From: Zhihengliuella alba
GTDB lineage: Bacteria > Actinomycetota > Actinomycetes > Actinomycetales > Micrococcaceae
Length of the DNA: 64,000 nt
Direction: 5' to 3'
NCBI RefSeq assembly: GCF_039538765.1
Contig: NZ_BAABCJ010000002.1
Location: forward strand, 558,001 to 622,000
Both the position numbers and the translations under genes were made by a program. Below, one piece after another: positions 1-7,960 of the stretch. Position 1 is the stretch's first letter. Every line of letters starts with the position of its first letter. A model generated the notes under the pieces. That model searched no databases and had not been told where the DNA came from. It saw nothing but the letters and a program-made list of their open reading frames with translations.

Positions 1-395
1 AGGCCGCACGCCACGGCCTGCAGGTCGAGTTCGTGCAGTCGAACCACGAGGGCGATCTCATTGACGCCCTGCACCGGGCCCGGCTCGAGGCGGACGGCGT
101 GGTCTTCAACCCCGGCGCCTACACGCACACGTCGATCGCGCTCGCGGATGCCGTCTCCGGCATCGAGCGGCCCGTCATCGAGGTCCATCTCTCCAACGTC
201 CACGCCCGCGAGGCCTTCCGGCACCATTCCTTCATCTCCCCCGTCGCCGCGTCCGTGATCATCGGCGCAGGCGTCAACGGGTACCGGCTCGGCATCTCCC
301 AGCTCGCCCACCTGCTCGAGTCCGCCGCCTCCGGTTCCGCACCGGGCCCCGGCTCCACGGACGGGCACGGCGGGTCCGACGAGCGAAGCGCCTGA
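1..395 (+). CDS. aroQ: 3-dehydroquinate dehydratase, type II (3' part only)
   Basis: This is the C-terminal part of the shikimate-pathway enzyme that converts 3-dehydroquinate to 3-dehydroshikimate. The frame is open from base 3, and the start lies left of the window. Visible family motifs are FVQSNHEG, then VFNPGAYTHTSIAL and IEVHLSNVHAREAFRHHS, which hold the Asn, His and Arg residues that bind substrate in type II dehydroquinases. The last 25 or so residues are a Ser/Gly-rich tail beyond the usual fold. The next gene starts 1 base after the stop, so the two are probably cotranscribed. Identity is confident; only the fragment can be judged. Confidence 0.93.
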   Translation, partial: AARHGLQVEFVQSNHEGDLIDALHRARLEADGVVFNPGAYTHTSIALADAVSGIERPVIEVHLSNVHAREAFRHHSFISPVAASVIIGAGVNGYRLGISQLAHLLESAASGSAPGPGSTDGHGGSDERSA

Positions 396-396
396 C

Positions 397-1464
397 ATGT
401 TCTTCGGAACCGACGCCGCGGACCCGGGCACGGAGCGCGCCAACACGGCGCGACGCTTCACCGAGTACGCACGCGTCTGGTTCCCGGCGCACTCCCCGCT
501 GTACGCGGAGTGGGCCGAGGGCGTCGCGGCCGACGACGGCCTGCTCGACCTGGTCCGCCGGCTGCCCGCCGACAAGCAGCAGCCGAACCTGGTCTTCGCG
601 GCGGCCCGCTTCCTCGGCTGCCCCGACGAGTCCTTCCCGGTGCTCGCCGGTTTCCTCCGCGAGCGGTGGGACGAGGTGGCCACCGAGCTCGCCGTCCGCC
701 GGACGCAGACCAACGAGCCGGCCCGCTGCGCCACGCTCCTGCCGGTGCTCTCCCGGATCCAGCGGGAGACGGGCCAGCCGCTCGCGCTCGTGGAGCTGGG
801 ACCGTCGGCGGGTCTGTGCCTGCTGCCGGACCGGTACGCCTACCAGTACGACGACGGGGCGATCCTCGGCGCCGAGAACCTCGCCTCGGGTGCCCCGCTG
901 CTCGAGTGCACGACGGCCGGGGACCCACCCCTTCCGGACCGGCTCCCCGAGATCGCCTCGCGTCAGGGCGTGGACCTCAACCCGCTCGACGGATCGGATC
1001 CCGAGACCGCCCGCTGGCTGAAATGCCTGGTCTGGCCGGGCCAGACGGAGCGGCTCCACCGCCTCACCGCGGCCCTCGGCGCCCTGACGCTGCACCAGCG
1101 CGAAGGGGAGCGAGCGCCCGGCGGACCGGTCGAGCTGCATCGCGGCGACCTGCTCGAGCTGGTCGAGCCGCTGGTGCGGGCCGTGCCGTCCGGGCACACC
1201 GCCGTCGTCCTCCACTCCGCCGTCATCTCCTACCTGCCGCCGGAGGTGCGCGAGCGCTTCACCGGCCTGGTGCGCACGCTGGACTGCCGGTGGATCTCCA
1301 ACGAGGGCTTCTTCATGGACGCCAGCGGTTCCGTGCCCCGCGAGCGCGCCGGCATGTTCACGCTGGCGCTCGACGGCGTGCCCCTGGCCCACACGGGCCA
1401 GCACGGCGCCGAGCTCCACTGGACGCCGGAGGGGCACTGGCCCGAGGACGGGCAGCAGATCTAG
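397..1464 (+). CDS. DUF2332 family protein
   Basis: A 355-residue soluble protein of the DUF2332 family, which is widespread in actinobacteria and has no established function. It begins with a RFTEYARVWFPAHSPLYAEW region and carries the family block LVELGPSAGLCLLPDRYAY near residues 130-148, a glycine-containing segment reminiscent of a nucleotide- or SAM-binding loop, though I would not claim a methyltransferase. A second conserved block, VVLHSAVISYLPPEVRERF, sits near residue 270. It starts 1 base after aroQ. Its stop overlaps the stop of the convergent response regulator gene through the tetranucleotide CTAG. Confidence 0.85.
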   Translation: MFFGTDAADPGTERANTARRFTEYARVWFPAHSPLYAEWAEGVAADDGLLDLVRRLPADKQQPNLVFAAARFLGCPDESFPVLAGFLRERWDEVATELAVRRTQTNEPARCATLLPVLSRIQRETGQPLALVELGPSAGLCLLPDRYAYQYDDGAILGAENLASGAPLLECTTAGDPPLPDRLPEIASRQGVDLNPLDGSDPETARWLKCLVWPGQTERLHRLTAALGALTLHQREGERAPGGPVELHRGDLLELVEPLVRAVPSGHTAVVLHSAVISYLPPEVRERFTGLVRTLDCRWISNEGFFMDASGSVPRERAGMFTLALDGVPLAHTGQHGAELHWTPEGHWPEDGQQI

Positions 1465-2063
1465 ATCCAGCCGTTCTCCCACGCCAGGCGGGCGGCCTCC
1501 TGCCGTGTGTCCACGCCGAGCTTGGCGAGGATGGAGGACACGTAGTTCCGGACGGTCCCCTCCGCGAGATGCAGCTCGCGGGCGATCGCCGCGATGCGGG
1601 CGCCCTCCCGGCCCACCCGCAGGACGTCCAGCTCGCGGTCGCTGAGCGGGCACTTCTCGCCGCTGAGCGCGCTCGCTGCGATCTCCGGGTCCACGTAGCG
1701 CTTCCCGCCCGCTAGATCGCGGATGACCCGAGCCAGCTCCTCGGCCGGCATGGACTTCGGCGCGAACCCGTTGACGCCCTCGTGCAGCGCTCGGCGCAGC
1801 ACGCCCGGACGGGCGTGCCGGGTCACGATCAGCGTCTTCGCGGGCACCCGCCGACGGATCGCCGCGGCGGCGACGATTCCGTCCGTCGGCGGCATCTCGA
1901 GGTCCAGCACGCAGACGTCCGGGCGGTGCTGGACGGCGAGTTCGACGGCGTCCTGCGCGTCACCGGTGCTCGCCACGACCTCGAGGTCCTCCTCGAGCCC
2001 GAGCAGCGCGACAAGCGCGCCCCGGATCAGGTCCTCGTCGTCGGCGACCAGCACGCGGATCAC
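1461..2063 (-). CDS. NarL/LuxR-family response regulator (DesR-like)
   Basis: A 200-residue DNA-binding response regulator. The N-terminal receiver domain shows the acidic pair at residues 8-9, the phosphoacceptor Asp54 in VCVLDLEMP, and the conserved Lys in FAPKSMP. The C-terminal LuxR-type helix-turn-helix reads LSDRELDVLR, then AEGTVRNYVSSILAKL. It starts with GTG, and that GTGA overlaps the stop of the histidine kinase gene by 4 bases, so the pair is translationally coupled. Sequence type resembles DesR, the membrane-fluidity regulator, but no desaturase or ABC transporter target lies beside it, so the signal and regulon are unknown. Confidence 0.9.
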   Translation of the reverse strand: MIRVLVADDEDLIRGALVALLGLEEDLEVVASTGDAQDAVELAVQHRPDVCVLDLEMPPTDGIVAAAAIRRRVPAKTLIVTRHARPGVLRRALHEGVNGFAPKSMPAEELARVIRDLAGGKRYVDPEIAASALSGEKCPLSDRELDVLRVGREGARIAAIARELHLAEGTVRNYVSSILAKLGVDTRQEAARLAWENGWI

Positions 2064-3421
2064 GAAGCGCCCCCACGGGTCGACGCGTGCGACGGGCTGG
2101 ACGAGCTCGACGGGCTCGACGGGCTGGACTGGCTCGACTGGCTGGCCGCGCCCGCCGGCGCCGGTGCCGGGGCCCCGGAGTCGCCGTGGCCGACGGGCAC
2201 CACGGCCCGCACCACGAATTCCCCGTCGCGCGCCCCGGCCTCGAAGCGTCCGCCGGCCTGCTCGACGCGGGCCCGGAGGCCCAGTAGTCCAGACGAGCCG
2301 ATGCCCGGCTCCGGACCGGTCCCGGGCGGCGGGACGACGCCGTCGTTCCGGACCGTCAGCGTTACCGACTCACCGCGCTCCTCGAACCGCAGCTCGGCGC
2401 GCGTCGCCTGAGCATGCCGGAGGATGTTGGTCGAGGCCTCGCGGATGACCCAGCCGAGCGCCTCCCGGGGCGCGCCCGCCAGCTCGCGGCCCCAGCCGTG
2501 CACCCGGCAGTCGATCCCGGCGGCCCGCAGGACGTCGGCAGCGTTCTCCAGCTCGGTGGCGAAGCCCACCCGGCGCAGACCGCTGACCACCGCCCGGGTC
2601 TCCCCCATGGCCTCGGCCGCCGCCAGCCGGACCTTGCCGATCTGCTCCAGGGCTCCGGCCGGGTCGCGTTCCACGAGCCGCTCCGCCAGCTCGGCCTGCA
2701 GGGCGATCACCTGCAGGTGGTGCCCCTGGATGTCGTGGAGGTCGGCGGCGATGCGCAGCCGCTCCCGGGCCACGGCCAGCTCGCGCTCGGCGGCCCGGCC
2801 CCGCTGGAGGCGGACGATCGCGTCCCACCACCACACCGAGCCGAGCACGATCGGTGGGATGGCGGCGCCGTAGACCAGGACCATGAGGGCGCCCGCCCCG
2901 CCGTCGGTCGCCGGCCCGGACATCAGCGGGGCGTCCGGGTGCAGGACCCGGAAGACGACGGCGATCGCCGCCACGAGCACGACGCCCACCCAGAACAGCC
3001 GCCACCGGGCCGGCCGGGCCACGAGGCAGGCGGCATGGGAGACAGCGAGCCAGAGCGGAAGCAGCGGCGCCACCCCGGACTCGGGGCTGGCCCAGCTGCT
3101 CAGCGCCAGCACGAGCGGGGCGAGCCCGACCGTGCCGGCCACCCGCCAGAAGGGAGGTCCCGCGTCCGGCCAGCCGTCGCGGAAGCGGAGCGACGTCAAC
3201 GTCGCGGCGCACGCGGAGGCGGCCAGGAGCGCCAGCTGGACCATGCCGAGGACCCGGGCGGGGGTGCCGCCGCCGGCGGCGTCGTTGCCGCGGACCAGCT
3301 CGCCGAACGCGACCGTGTACATCACGGCGTAGAGGAAGACCAGGGACGCCCACGTCCACCACCAGAAGGCGTTCATGGCGCGGTGCGAATTCCGTTCCTG
3401 GACGGTACTGGGCAGGCTCAT
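2060..3421 (-). CDS. Sensor histidine kinase, HisKA_3 type (DesK-like)
   Basis: A 453-residue membrane sensor kinase paired with the downstream regulator. About five or six hydrophobic segments fill the first 190 residues. The HisKA_3 phosphoacceptor His is in the ADLHDIQGHHLQ motif, and the HATPase domain shows REASTNILRHAQ (N box) and GSSGLLGLRARV (G box). I chose the ATG at 3421 because a TACGCT box sits 6 bases upstream, the leaderless arrangement seen throughout the window. An in-frame ATG at 3445 and one at 3376 are alternatives. The C-terminal 20 or so residues are Ser/Gln/Pro repeats from a 9-base tandem array. Confidence 0.88.
   Translation of the reverse strand: MSLPSTVQERNSHRAMNAFWWWTWASLVFLYAVMYTVAFGELVRGNDAAGGGTPARVLGMVQLALLAASACAATLTSLRFRDGWPDAGPPFWRVAGTVGLAPLVLALSSWASPESGVAPLLPLWLAVSHAACLVARPARWRLFWVGVVLVAAIAVVFRVLHPDAPLMSGPATDGGAGALMVLVYGAAIPPIVLGSVWWWDAIVRLQRGRAAERELAVARERLRIAADLHDIQGHHLQVIALQAELAERLVERDPAGALEQIGKVRLAAAEAMGETRAVVSGLRRVGFATELENAADVLRAAGIDCRVHGWGRELAGAPREALGWVIREASTNILRHAQATRAELRFEERGESVTLTVRNDGVVPPPGTGPEPGIGSSGLLGLRARVEQAGGRFEAGARDGEFVVRAVVPVGHGDSGAPAPAPAGAASQSSQSSPSSPSSSSSPSHASTRGGAS
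2091..2144. repeat. 9-bp tandem repeat, six copies
   Basis: Six adjacent 9-base units of the form GACGGGCTG, GACGAGCTC or GACTGGCTC can be read by eye. They lie in frame in the 3' end of the histidine kinase gene and encode the Gln/Ser/Pro tail, so copy-number change would alter tail length without a frameshift. Confidence 0.85.
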
Positions 3422-3427
3422 GGCTCC

Positions 3428-3433
3428 AGCGTA
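3428..3433 (-). promoter_or_regulatory. Leaderless -10 box of the histidine kinase operon
   Basis: On the minus strand TACGCT is followed by 6 bases and the ATG at 3421. This TAnnnT spacing places the transcription start at or next to the start codon. Confidence 0.5.
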
Positions 3434-3605
3434 GGGCAGTGACATTTGTCAGACCCGCCGTGTGCGGATCGCATGCGTTCGCCGGCCGCCGCGGCACTGG
3501 GCGCGCCCCGCGGGCGCTGGTGGACTGGTGTTCAAGCGCAGGGAAGAAGCGCACCGGAATCCCAGCGGCGCCCGCCGCGGACCAGAACGAACCGAGGAGA
3601 ACACC

Positions 3606-4088
3606 ATGGACGTCATCAACTGGCTGCAGGACCTGGCCACCCCGCTCCCCGCCCTGCTGCAGGCCCTCGTCATCGCCCTCGCCGGGGCGATCCCGTTCGT
3701 GGAGTCCTACTTCGGGTCCGTGGTCGGGGTCGTGGTCGGGCTGCCCGTCTGGGCGGCGGTCCTGGCCGCCGTGGTGGGCAACTGGGTCTGCATGTTCCTG
3801 CTGGTCACCCTGGGTGCGGGCATCCAGCGCCGGCTGGCCGAGCGGTCCCGCCGCGAGCCGTCCCGGGGCCAGCAGAAGTTCCTCCGGATGTTCAACCGTT
3901 TCGGCGTCCCGGGCGTGAGCCTGCTGGGGCAGTGGGTGCTGCCCAGCCAGATCACCTCGATGCTCATGGTCGGCATCGGCGCCTCCAAGGACCAGGTGAT
4001 CCTGTGGCAGAGCATCTCGATCGTCCTCTGGGGCGCCGCGTTCGGGACGCTAGCGGTGCTGGGACTGACGGCCCTGACCTCGATCTGA
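3606..4088 (+). CDS. Small multidrug export family membrane protein
   Basis: A 160-residue integral membrane protein resembling the small multi-drug export family (Pfam Sm_multidrug_ex). About four hydrophobic segments surround a basic loop, RRLAERSRREPSRGQQKF, followed by a LLGQWVLPSQITSM segment typical of the family. The ATG at 3606 was chosen because GAGGAGAA lies just upstream; the frame stays open to 3462, but the extra sequence is arginine-rich and unlike the family. The 184 bases between this gene and the divergent kinase hold no other recognisable gene. Transport substrate is unknown. Confidence 0.75.
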   Translation: MDVINWLQDLATPLPALLQALVIALAGAIPFVESYFGSVVGVVVGLPVWAAVLAAVVGNWVCMFLLVTLGAGIQRRLAERSRREPSRGQQKFLRMFNRFGVPGVSLLGQWVLPSQITSMLMVGIGASKDQVILWQSISIVLWGAAFGTLAVLGLTALTSI

Positions 4089-4118
4089 GGGCGCGGACGG
4101 GCCGGCTCGGCCGAGGAC

Positions 4119-5312
4119 TCAGGCGGCCTTGCAGGCTCCGCTGGACACGCGGTCGTCGTACTCGTCCGCGGCCGCGACCACGGGGGCGACCTCCTCGAGC
4201 GCGAGCGCGTAGCCGACGTCGTCGGCGCCGACGGCCTTGGCGAACACGACGCCGACCAGGCGGCCCTCCTGGTCCACGAGCGGGCCGCCGGAGTTGCCCT
4301 GCTCGATCGCCGCGCCGAGCTGGTAGATGCTCAGTGGGGCGGGGTCTCCCCCGTAGATGTCCTGGACCGCCACGGAGCGCAGCGACTGGACGGTCGCGCT
4401 CAGCGCCCGGAACGGCCCGCCGGCGGGGTGGCCCATGAAGACCGCCGGATCGCCCGTGTCCAGGTCCCCGCCGACCGGGATGGGGTCGAGCCCCAGCCCG
4501 TCGACGTCGAGGACCGCCAGGTCCCGATCCGGATCGAAGTGCGTCACCGTCGCGGGCAGCGCGAGCCCGTCGCGGGTGGTGACCACGGGCTCGGTCACGC
4601 CGGCGACCACGTGGGCGTTGGTGAGGATGCGGTCCTCGTCGATCGCGAAGCCGCTGCCCGTCTGGTTCACGCCGCACTGGAAGGCGGTGCCGGAGACGCG
4701 GACGACGGCGTCCGCCGCCGCCTCGATGCCCGGCCCGGCGGGCGGCTCCTCCGTGTCCGGGGCGGGCGCCACGTCGGTCGGCGCGAACGGCTCGATCAGC
4801 TCCGGGAGCGTCTCGTCCATGACGATCGACCTGGCATTGGCCAGCGCCTGCTCGACGGGCTCGGGGGTGTACTGCCGGATGGCACCGATGACCTTGGAGT
4901 CGGAGAGGACCTTGGAGACCGTCGGGATGCCCATGGCGGCGGCGGAGAAGGACAGCGCGTAGATCACCAGCGCGGCCACCAGCGTGTTGGCCGCGGCGCC
5001 GATCAGCCGGTCGAAGGACTTCAGCGCGGGCAGGTTCAGCCAGAGGCGGATTCGCGCGCCGATCGCCGTACCGATAGCTTGGCCGATGATGATCAGCACA
5101 ACGACGACCGCGACCATCCAGAACAGGCGCCACCCGGCGGCCGGGACCCAGTCGGAGACGATCGGCACGGCGTAGAACGCGGCGACGGCACCAGCGATCA
5201 GCCCGACGATGCGGCCCAGGGTCACGAAGAAGCCCTGGCGCCACCCGGACACGAGGAAGCCGATCAGGATGATCGCAAGGATGGCGTCGAGCCAGCTGAA
5301 TCCAAATAGCAT
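4119..5312 (-). CDS. marP: MarP-like membrane-anchored serine protease (CvpA plus trypsin-like)
   Basis: A 397-residue protein with about four N-terminal transmembrane helices (CvpA-like, residues 5-125) and a periplasmic chymotrypsin-fold protease domain. The triad is visible: His234 in TNAHVVAG, Asp264 in PDRDLAVLD and Ser341 in EQGNSGGPLVD. Cys213 and Cys394 match the positions of the disulfide pair known in Mycobacterium tuberculosis MarP, where the protease supports acid resistance by activating a peptidoglycan hydrolase. The ATG at 5312 is preceded by TAGAAT at 8 bases; the 5357 start would add 15 residues with no support. Divergent from glxR. Confidence 0.88.
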   Translation of the reverse strand: MLFGFSWLDAILAIILIGFLVSGWRQGFFVTLGRIVGLIAGAVAAFYAVPIVSDWVPAAGWRLFWMVAVVVVLIIIGQAIGTAIGARIRLWLNLPALKSFDRLIGAAANTLVAALVIYALSFSAAAMGIPTVSKVLSDSKVIGAIRQYTPEPVEQALANARSIVMDETLPELIEPFAPTDVAPAPDTEEPPAGPGIEAAADAVVRVSGTAFQCGVNQTGSGFAIDEDRILTNAHVVAGVTEPVVTTRDGLALPATVTHFDPDRDLAVLDVDGLGLDPIPVGGDLDTGDPAVFMGHPAGGPFRALSATVQSLRSVAVQDIYGGDPAPLSIYQLGAAIEQGNSGGPLVDQEGRLVGVVFAKAVGADDVGYALALEEVAPVVAAADEYDDRVSSGACKAA

Positions 5313-5320
5313 TGCCAGTG

Positions 5321-5326
5321 ATTCTA
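5321..5326 (-). promoter_or_regulatory. Leaderless -10 box of marP
   Basis: TAGAAT on the minus strand ends 8 bases before the marP ATG, a leaderless-type promoter. Confidence 0.5.
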
Positions 5327-5383
5327 CGTCGGCAGGCTGTGCCCGTGCGGCGCGCACCCGACGGCGGAAACCAAAGTCATCCC

Positions 5384-5399
5384 TGTGGAAGGTGTCACA
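5384..5399. promoter_or_regulatory. CRP/GlxR binding site
   Basis: The sequence TGTGG-AAGGTG-TCACA matches the CRP/GlxR consensus TGTGA-N6-TCACA with one mismatch, and the dyad extends outward as CCTGTG...CACAGG. It lies between marP and glxR and overlaps the likely -35 region of glxR, which suggests autoregulation. Confidence 0.65.
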
Positions 5400-5421
5400 G
5401 GGGCGACCGGTACGGCAGAAT
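5392..5421 (+). promoter_or_regulatory. Probable glxR promoter
   Basis: GTGTCA (5392-5397, four of six consensus bases) is followed by an 18-base spacer and CAGAAT (5416-5421). The predicted start near 5428 gives a leader of about 31 bases ending in an AGGAG ribosome site. The CRP-type site covers the -35. Confidence 0.4.
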
Positions 5422-5458
5422 GAAGCAGAGCGCTTTCAAATCTTGGACAGGAGAATTC

Positions 5459-6136
5459 ATGGACATCGAGGTACTTCGACGCGCACCGCTCTTCCAGACG
5501 CTGGGGGATGACGTCTTCGCCGCACTGACGGAGGAGCTGACCGAGGTCGACCTCTCGCGCGGCGCCTCTGTCTTCCGTGAGGGCGATCAGGGCGATCAGC
5601 TCTACTTCATCGTCTCCGGCAAGATCAAGCTCGGCCGGACGGCTCCGGACGGTCGCGAGAACCTGCTCGCCGTCCTGGGCCCGGGCGAGCTGTTCGGCGA
5701 GATGGCGCTCTTCGACCCGAGCCCGCGCAACGCCACCGCCACCGCCGTGTCGGAGACGCGCCTGGCCGGCCTGCGGCACGAGAACCTGCGCAAGGTCATC
5801 GAGACCTCGCCCGAGGTCTCCGTGCAGCTGCTCCAGGCCCTGGCCCGCCGCCTGCGCCGCACCAACGAGTCGCTGGCGGATCTGGTCTTCTCGGACGTCC
5901 CGGGACGCGTCGCCAAGGCCCTCCTGGACCTGGCGGACCGCTTCGGCCGCCCGGCGACGGACGGCATCCTGGTGGCCCACGAGCTCACCCAGGAGGAGCT
6001 GGCCCAGCTGGTCGGCGCTTCCCGCGAGACCGTCAACAAGGCGCTGGCCGAGTTCGTCCAGCGCGGCTGGCTGCGCCTCGAGGCGCGCGCCGTCGTGATC
6101 CTGGACATCCAGCGTCTGCGCCAGCGCTCGCGCTAG
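5459..6136 (+). CDS. glxR: CRP/FNR-family global regulator (GlxR-like)
   Basis: A 225-residue cAMP-responsive-type regulator. The N-terminal cyclic-nucleotide-binding domain contains GELFGEMALFDPSPRNATATA, the phosphate-binding cassette with its Arg. The C-terminal winged helix shows LTQEELAQLVGASRETVNKAL. Length and sequence match GlxR/CRP proteins of corynebacteria and mycobacteria, which control carbon metabolism and many other genes. The ATG at 5459 follows ACAGGAGAATTC; the frame remains open to 5312, but that region holds the promoter and the operator. A CRP-type site upstream implies autoregulation. Confidence 0.92.
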   Translation: MDIEVLRRAPLFQTLGDDVFAALTEELTEVDLSRGASVFREGDQGDQLYFIVSGKIKLGRTAPDGRENLLAVLGPGELFGEMALFDPSPRNATATAVSETRLAGLRHENLRKVIETSPEVSVQLLQALARRLRRTNESLADLVFSDVPGRVAKALLDLADRFGRPATDGILVAHELTQEELAQLVGASRETVNKALAEFVQRGWLRLEARAVVILDIQRLRQRSR

Positions 6137-6180
6137 GAACCGGCACCCGTACCCGCCGGCCTCGGCGGACGGGTCCGGAG

Positions 6181-6221
6181 ACGACGTCGGCCGCCCCACC
6201 TGGTGGGGCGGCCGACGTCGT
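6181..6221. terminator. Bidirectional terminator hairpin
   Basis: A perfect 20-bp inverted repeat (arms 6181-6200 and 6202-6221) lies between the convergent glxR and NUDIX genes. There is no U tract, as is usual in actinobacteria. The right arm is followed by about two and a half copies of a 12-base repeat (GTTCCAGCCTGA/T) to about 6250. Confidence 0.75.
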
Positions 6222-6316
6222 TCCAGCCTGAGTTCCAGCCTGTGTTCCGGCCGCGCCCGGCGGGATCCCCGGTCCGGGCCCGAGGCGGGTCACGACCGGC
6301 GGCCCTGGGCCTGGCC

Positions 6317-7291
6317 TCAGCGGGCGCGGAAGCAGGTGCCGCCCTCGCTGGCCTCCGAGACGTGCACCTCGAGCGAGAAGCCGCCGTCGGCCTCGCGCAG
6401 CTGCGGGTGGTAGGTCTTGGCCTCGCGCGGGTGCGCCAGATAGGCCACCGTGCCGCGCGTGGTCGCCATCTTCTCGAGGATCGCCTCCACTGCGGGGACG
6501 GTCAGCTCGCTGAAGGTCCGGCCCACCGTGTCCGGGTGGCCGATCCGGTCCCCGAGGGCCGTGGTGGCCCGCTCGTCGAGGACCTGGCGGGCCGGCATCC
6601 ACTGCGCCCAGGTGCCCTTGCCGTCGAGCAGGACCGCCTGCTGCCGGACCGGCATGGCCGCGGCGAAGTACCAGGTGTCGAACCGGCGCAGGGCGAAGTC
6701 CGGGCTGATCCAGCGCGCCAGGGGCCGCAGCAGATCGGTGCGCAGCCCGAGCCCGCGGCTCGCGAGCATCTCCGTGAAGGAGAGGTCCTGCTCCGCCACG
6801 GCGCGTCGCTGCTCCATCCACTCGCCCGTGGAGCAGTCCTCCACGATCGACAGCGGATCGGCGCCCGCCAGGAGGACGCCGCTCTCCTCGAAGAGCTCCC
6901 GCGCGGCACAGACGACGCGACGCCGGGCGGCCACATGGTCCAGCACGCCCAGCCGCTTGGCCCAGTCGCCGACGGAGGGACCGAACCACGGGACGTCCCC
7001 GTCGCCGTCGTTCCCCTCCTCGCTGCCGCCCGGGAACGCCACGACGCCGAGCGGCGAGGTGCCCCGACGGTAGCCCAGGTAGGTCTCCACGCCGCGGTTC
7101 CCGTCCCGGATCAACGCCACCGAGGACGCGAAGCGCACGGCACGGGGTGCCCGCTCGCCGTGCGCGACCCAGTTCTCGGCCGCCGGCACCTGCTCCGGCG
7201 GCAGCGCGAAGCGCCGGCTGGGCAGCCCCGCCGGGCCGCCCGGGACCGGGCGGAAGCAGCTAGGCGTATTCGACGACGAGTTCAACTTCAA
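6317..7291 (-). CDS. NUDIX hydrolase domain protein
   Basis: A protein of up to 324 residues with a NUDIX hydrolase fold. The core is AFPGGSEEG near residue 90 and a divergent NUDIX helix RRRVVCAARELFEESGVLL near residues 125-143, carrying the REXXEE-GV signature. The long C-terminal half, with a RFDTWYFAAAMP segment, resembles actinobacterial proteins related to the CoA-pyrophosphatase/Nudt19 type, but the substrate cannot be named. The only upstream in-frame start is TTG at 7291, overlapping ridA by 32 bases, with no clear ribosome site. A GTG about 33 codons downstream is an alternative, so the N-terminus is uncertain. Confidence 0.85.
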   Translation of the reverse strand: MKLNSSSNTPSCFRPVPGGPAGLPSRRFALPPEQVPAAENWVAHGERAPRAVRFASSVALIRDGNRGVETYLGYRRGTSPLGVVAFPGGSEEGNDGDGDVPWFGPSVGDWAKRLGVLDHVAARRRVVCAARELFEESGVLLAGADPLSIVEDCSTGEWMEQRRAVAEQDLSFTEMLASRGLGLRTDLLRPLARWISPDFALRRFDTWYFAAAMPVRQQAVLLDGKGTWAQWMPARQVLDERATTALGDRIGHPDTVGRTFSELTVPAVEAILEKMATTRGTVAYLAHPREAKTYHPQLREADGGFSLEVHVSEASEGGTCFRAR

Positions 7292-7736
7292 CCGGGGAGT
7301 CCAGGGGGAGCACGGCGACGCCGACGGCGGACCGCGCGTGGACGCCGGCCTCGCCGAGGACCTCGCCGAGCAGCTCGGAGGCGCCGTTGACCACGCCGGG
7401 CTGGCCCGTGAAGGCCGGGTCCGAGGCGACGAACCCGACGACCTTCACCACGCGGGTGATCCGATCCAGGTCGCCGATGACGGACTTCACGGCGGCGAGG
7501 GCGTTCAGGACGCAGGTGCCGGCGAGCTCCTTGGCCTGCTCGGGGGTGACATCCGCCCCGACCTTTCCGGCGGCTGGGAGTTCACCCTTAATGAAGGGCA
7601 GCTGACCGGACGTGTAGACGTACTGGCCGCTGGTGACGGCGGGCACATACGCGGCCACCGGGGCGGCGACCTCCGGGAGCGTCAGGCCCAGGTCGGCGAG
7701 CTTCGCCTCGACGGCGGACGCAGTGGTTTCAGTCAC
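7260..7736 (-). CDS. RidA/YjgF-family deaminase
   Basis: A 158-residue RidA-superfamily protein. RidA enzymes hydrolyse reactive enamine/imine intermediates released by PLP enzymes. Visible blocks are SGQYVYTSGQLPF near residue 36, NALAAVKSVIGDLDRITRVVKVVGFVAS in the middle, and the HARSAVGVAVLPLDSPVEVELV end, which includes the conserved Arg-Ser-Ala-Val-Gly stretch. It is a slightly longer subtype than the classic 125-residue RidA. It reads into the NUDIX gene and follows the small DUF4177 gene by 30 bases, so the three probably form one transcript. Confidence 0.9.
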   Translation of the reverse strand: MTETTASAVEAKLADLGLTLPEVAAPVAAYVPAVTSGQYVYTSGQLPFIKGELPAAGKVGADVTPEQAKELAGTCVLNALAAVKSVIGDLDRITRVVKVVGFVASDPAFTGQPGVVNGASELLGEVLGEAGVHARSAVGVAVLPLDSPVEVELVVEYA

Positions 7737-7766
7737 GGTATCTCCTTGTCTTCCCAGCTCAGACGC

Positions 7767-7922
7767 TTAGGACTTCGGACGCTTGAGGTAGGCGACATGC
7801 CCGGAGCCGTTCGGCGCCGGGGTCACGGTCACGAGCTCCCAGCCCTCCGAGCCCCAGGTGTCCAGGACGTCCTTCGGCGTGTGCAGGGGCAGAGGGGTGA
7901 TGGTGTATTCCCAAGTGGTCAT
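7767..7922 (-). CDS. DUF4177 family small protein
   Basis: A 51-residue protein that starts MTTWEYTITPL and contains WGSEGWELVTVTPAPNGSG, the W-x-x-EGWELV signature of DUF4177 proteins, then ends AYLKRPKS. The gene is complete with ATG at 7922 and TAA. A TACGCT box lies 7 bases before the ATG with no ribosome site between, so it is probably leaderless. It begins only 38 bases from the divergent penicillin-binding-protein gene and is followed by ridA. Function is unknown. Confidence 0.82.
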   Translation of the reverse strand: MTTWEYTITPLPLHTPKDVLDTWGSEGWELVTVTPAPNGSGHVAYLKRPKS

Positions 7923-7929
7923 AGGGAAA

Positions 7930-7935
7930 AGCGTA
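7930..7935 (-). promoter_or_regulatory. Leaderless -10 box of the DUF4177 gene
   Basis: TACGCT on the minus strand ends 7 bases before the ATG at 7922. It is 12 bases from the opposing -10 box of the penicillin-binding-protein gene. Confidence 0.5.
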
Positions 7936-7947
7936 GCCGCTCCCGGT

Positions 7948-7953
7948 TAGACT
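7948..7953 (+). promoter_or_regulatory. Leaderless -10 box of the penicillin-binding-protein gene
   Basis: TAGACT is followed by GGAAGGC and the ATG at 7961. The GGAAGG is too close to the start to be a good ribosome site, which favours a leaderless start. Confidence 0.5.
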
Positions 7954-7960
7954 GGAAGGC

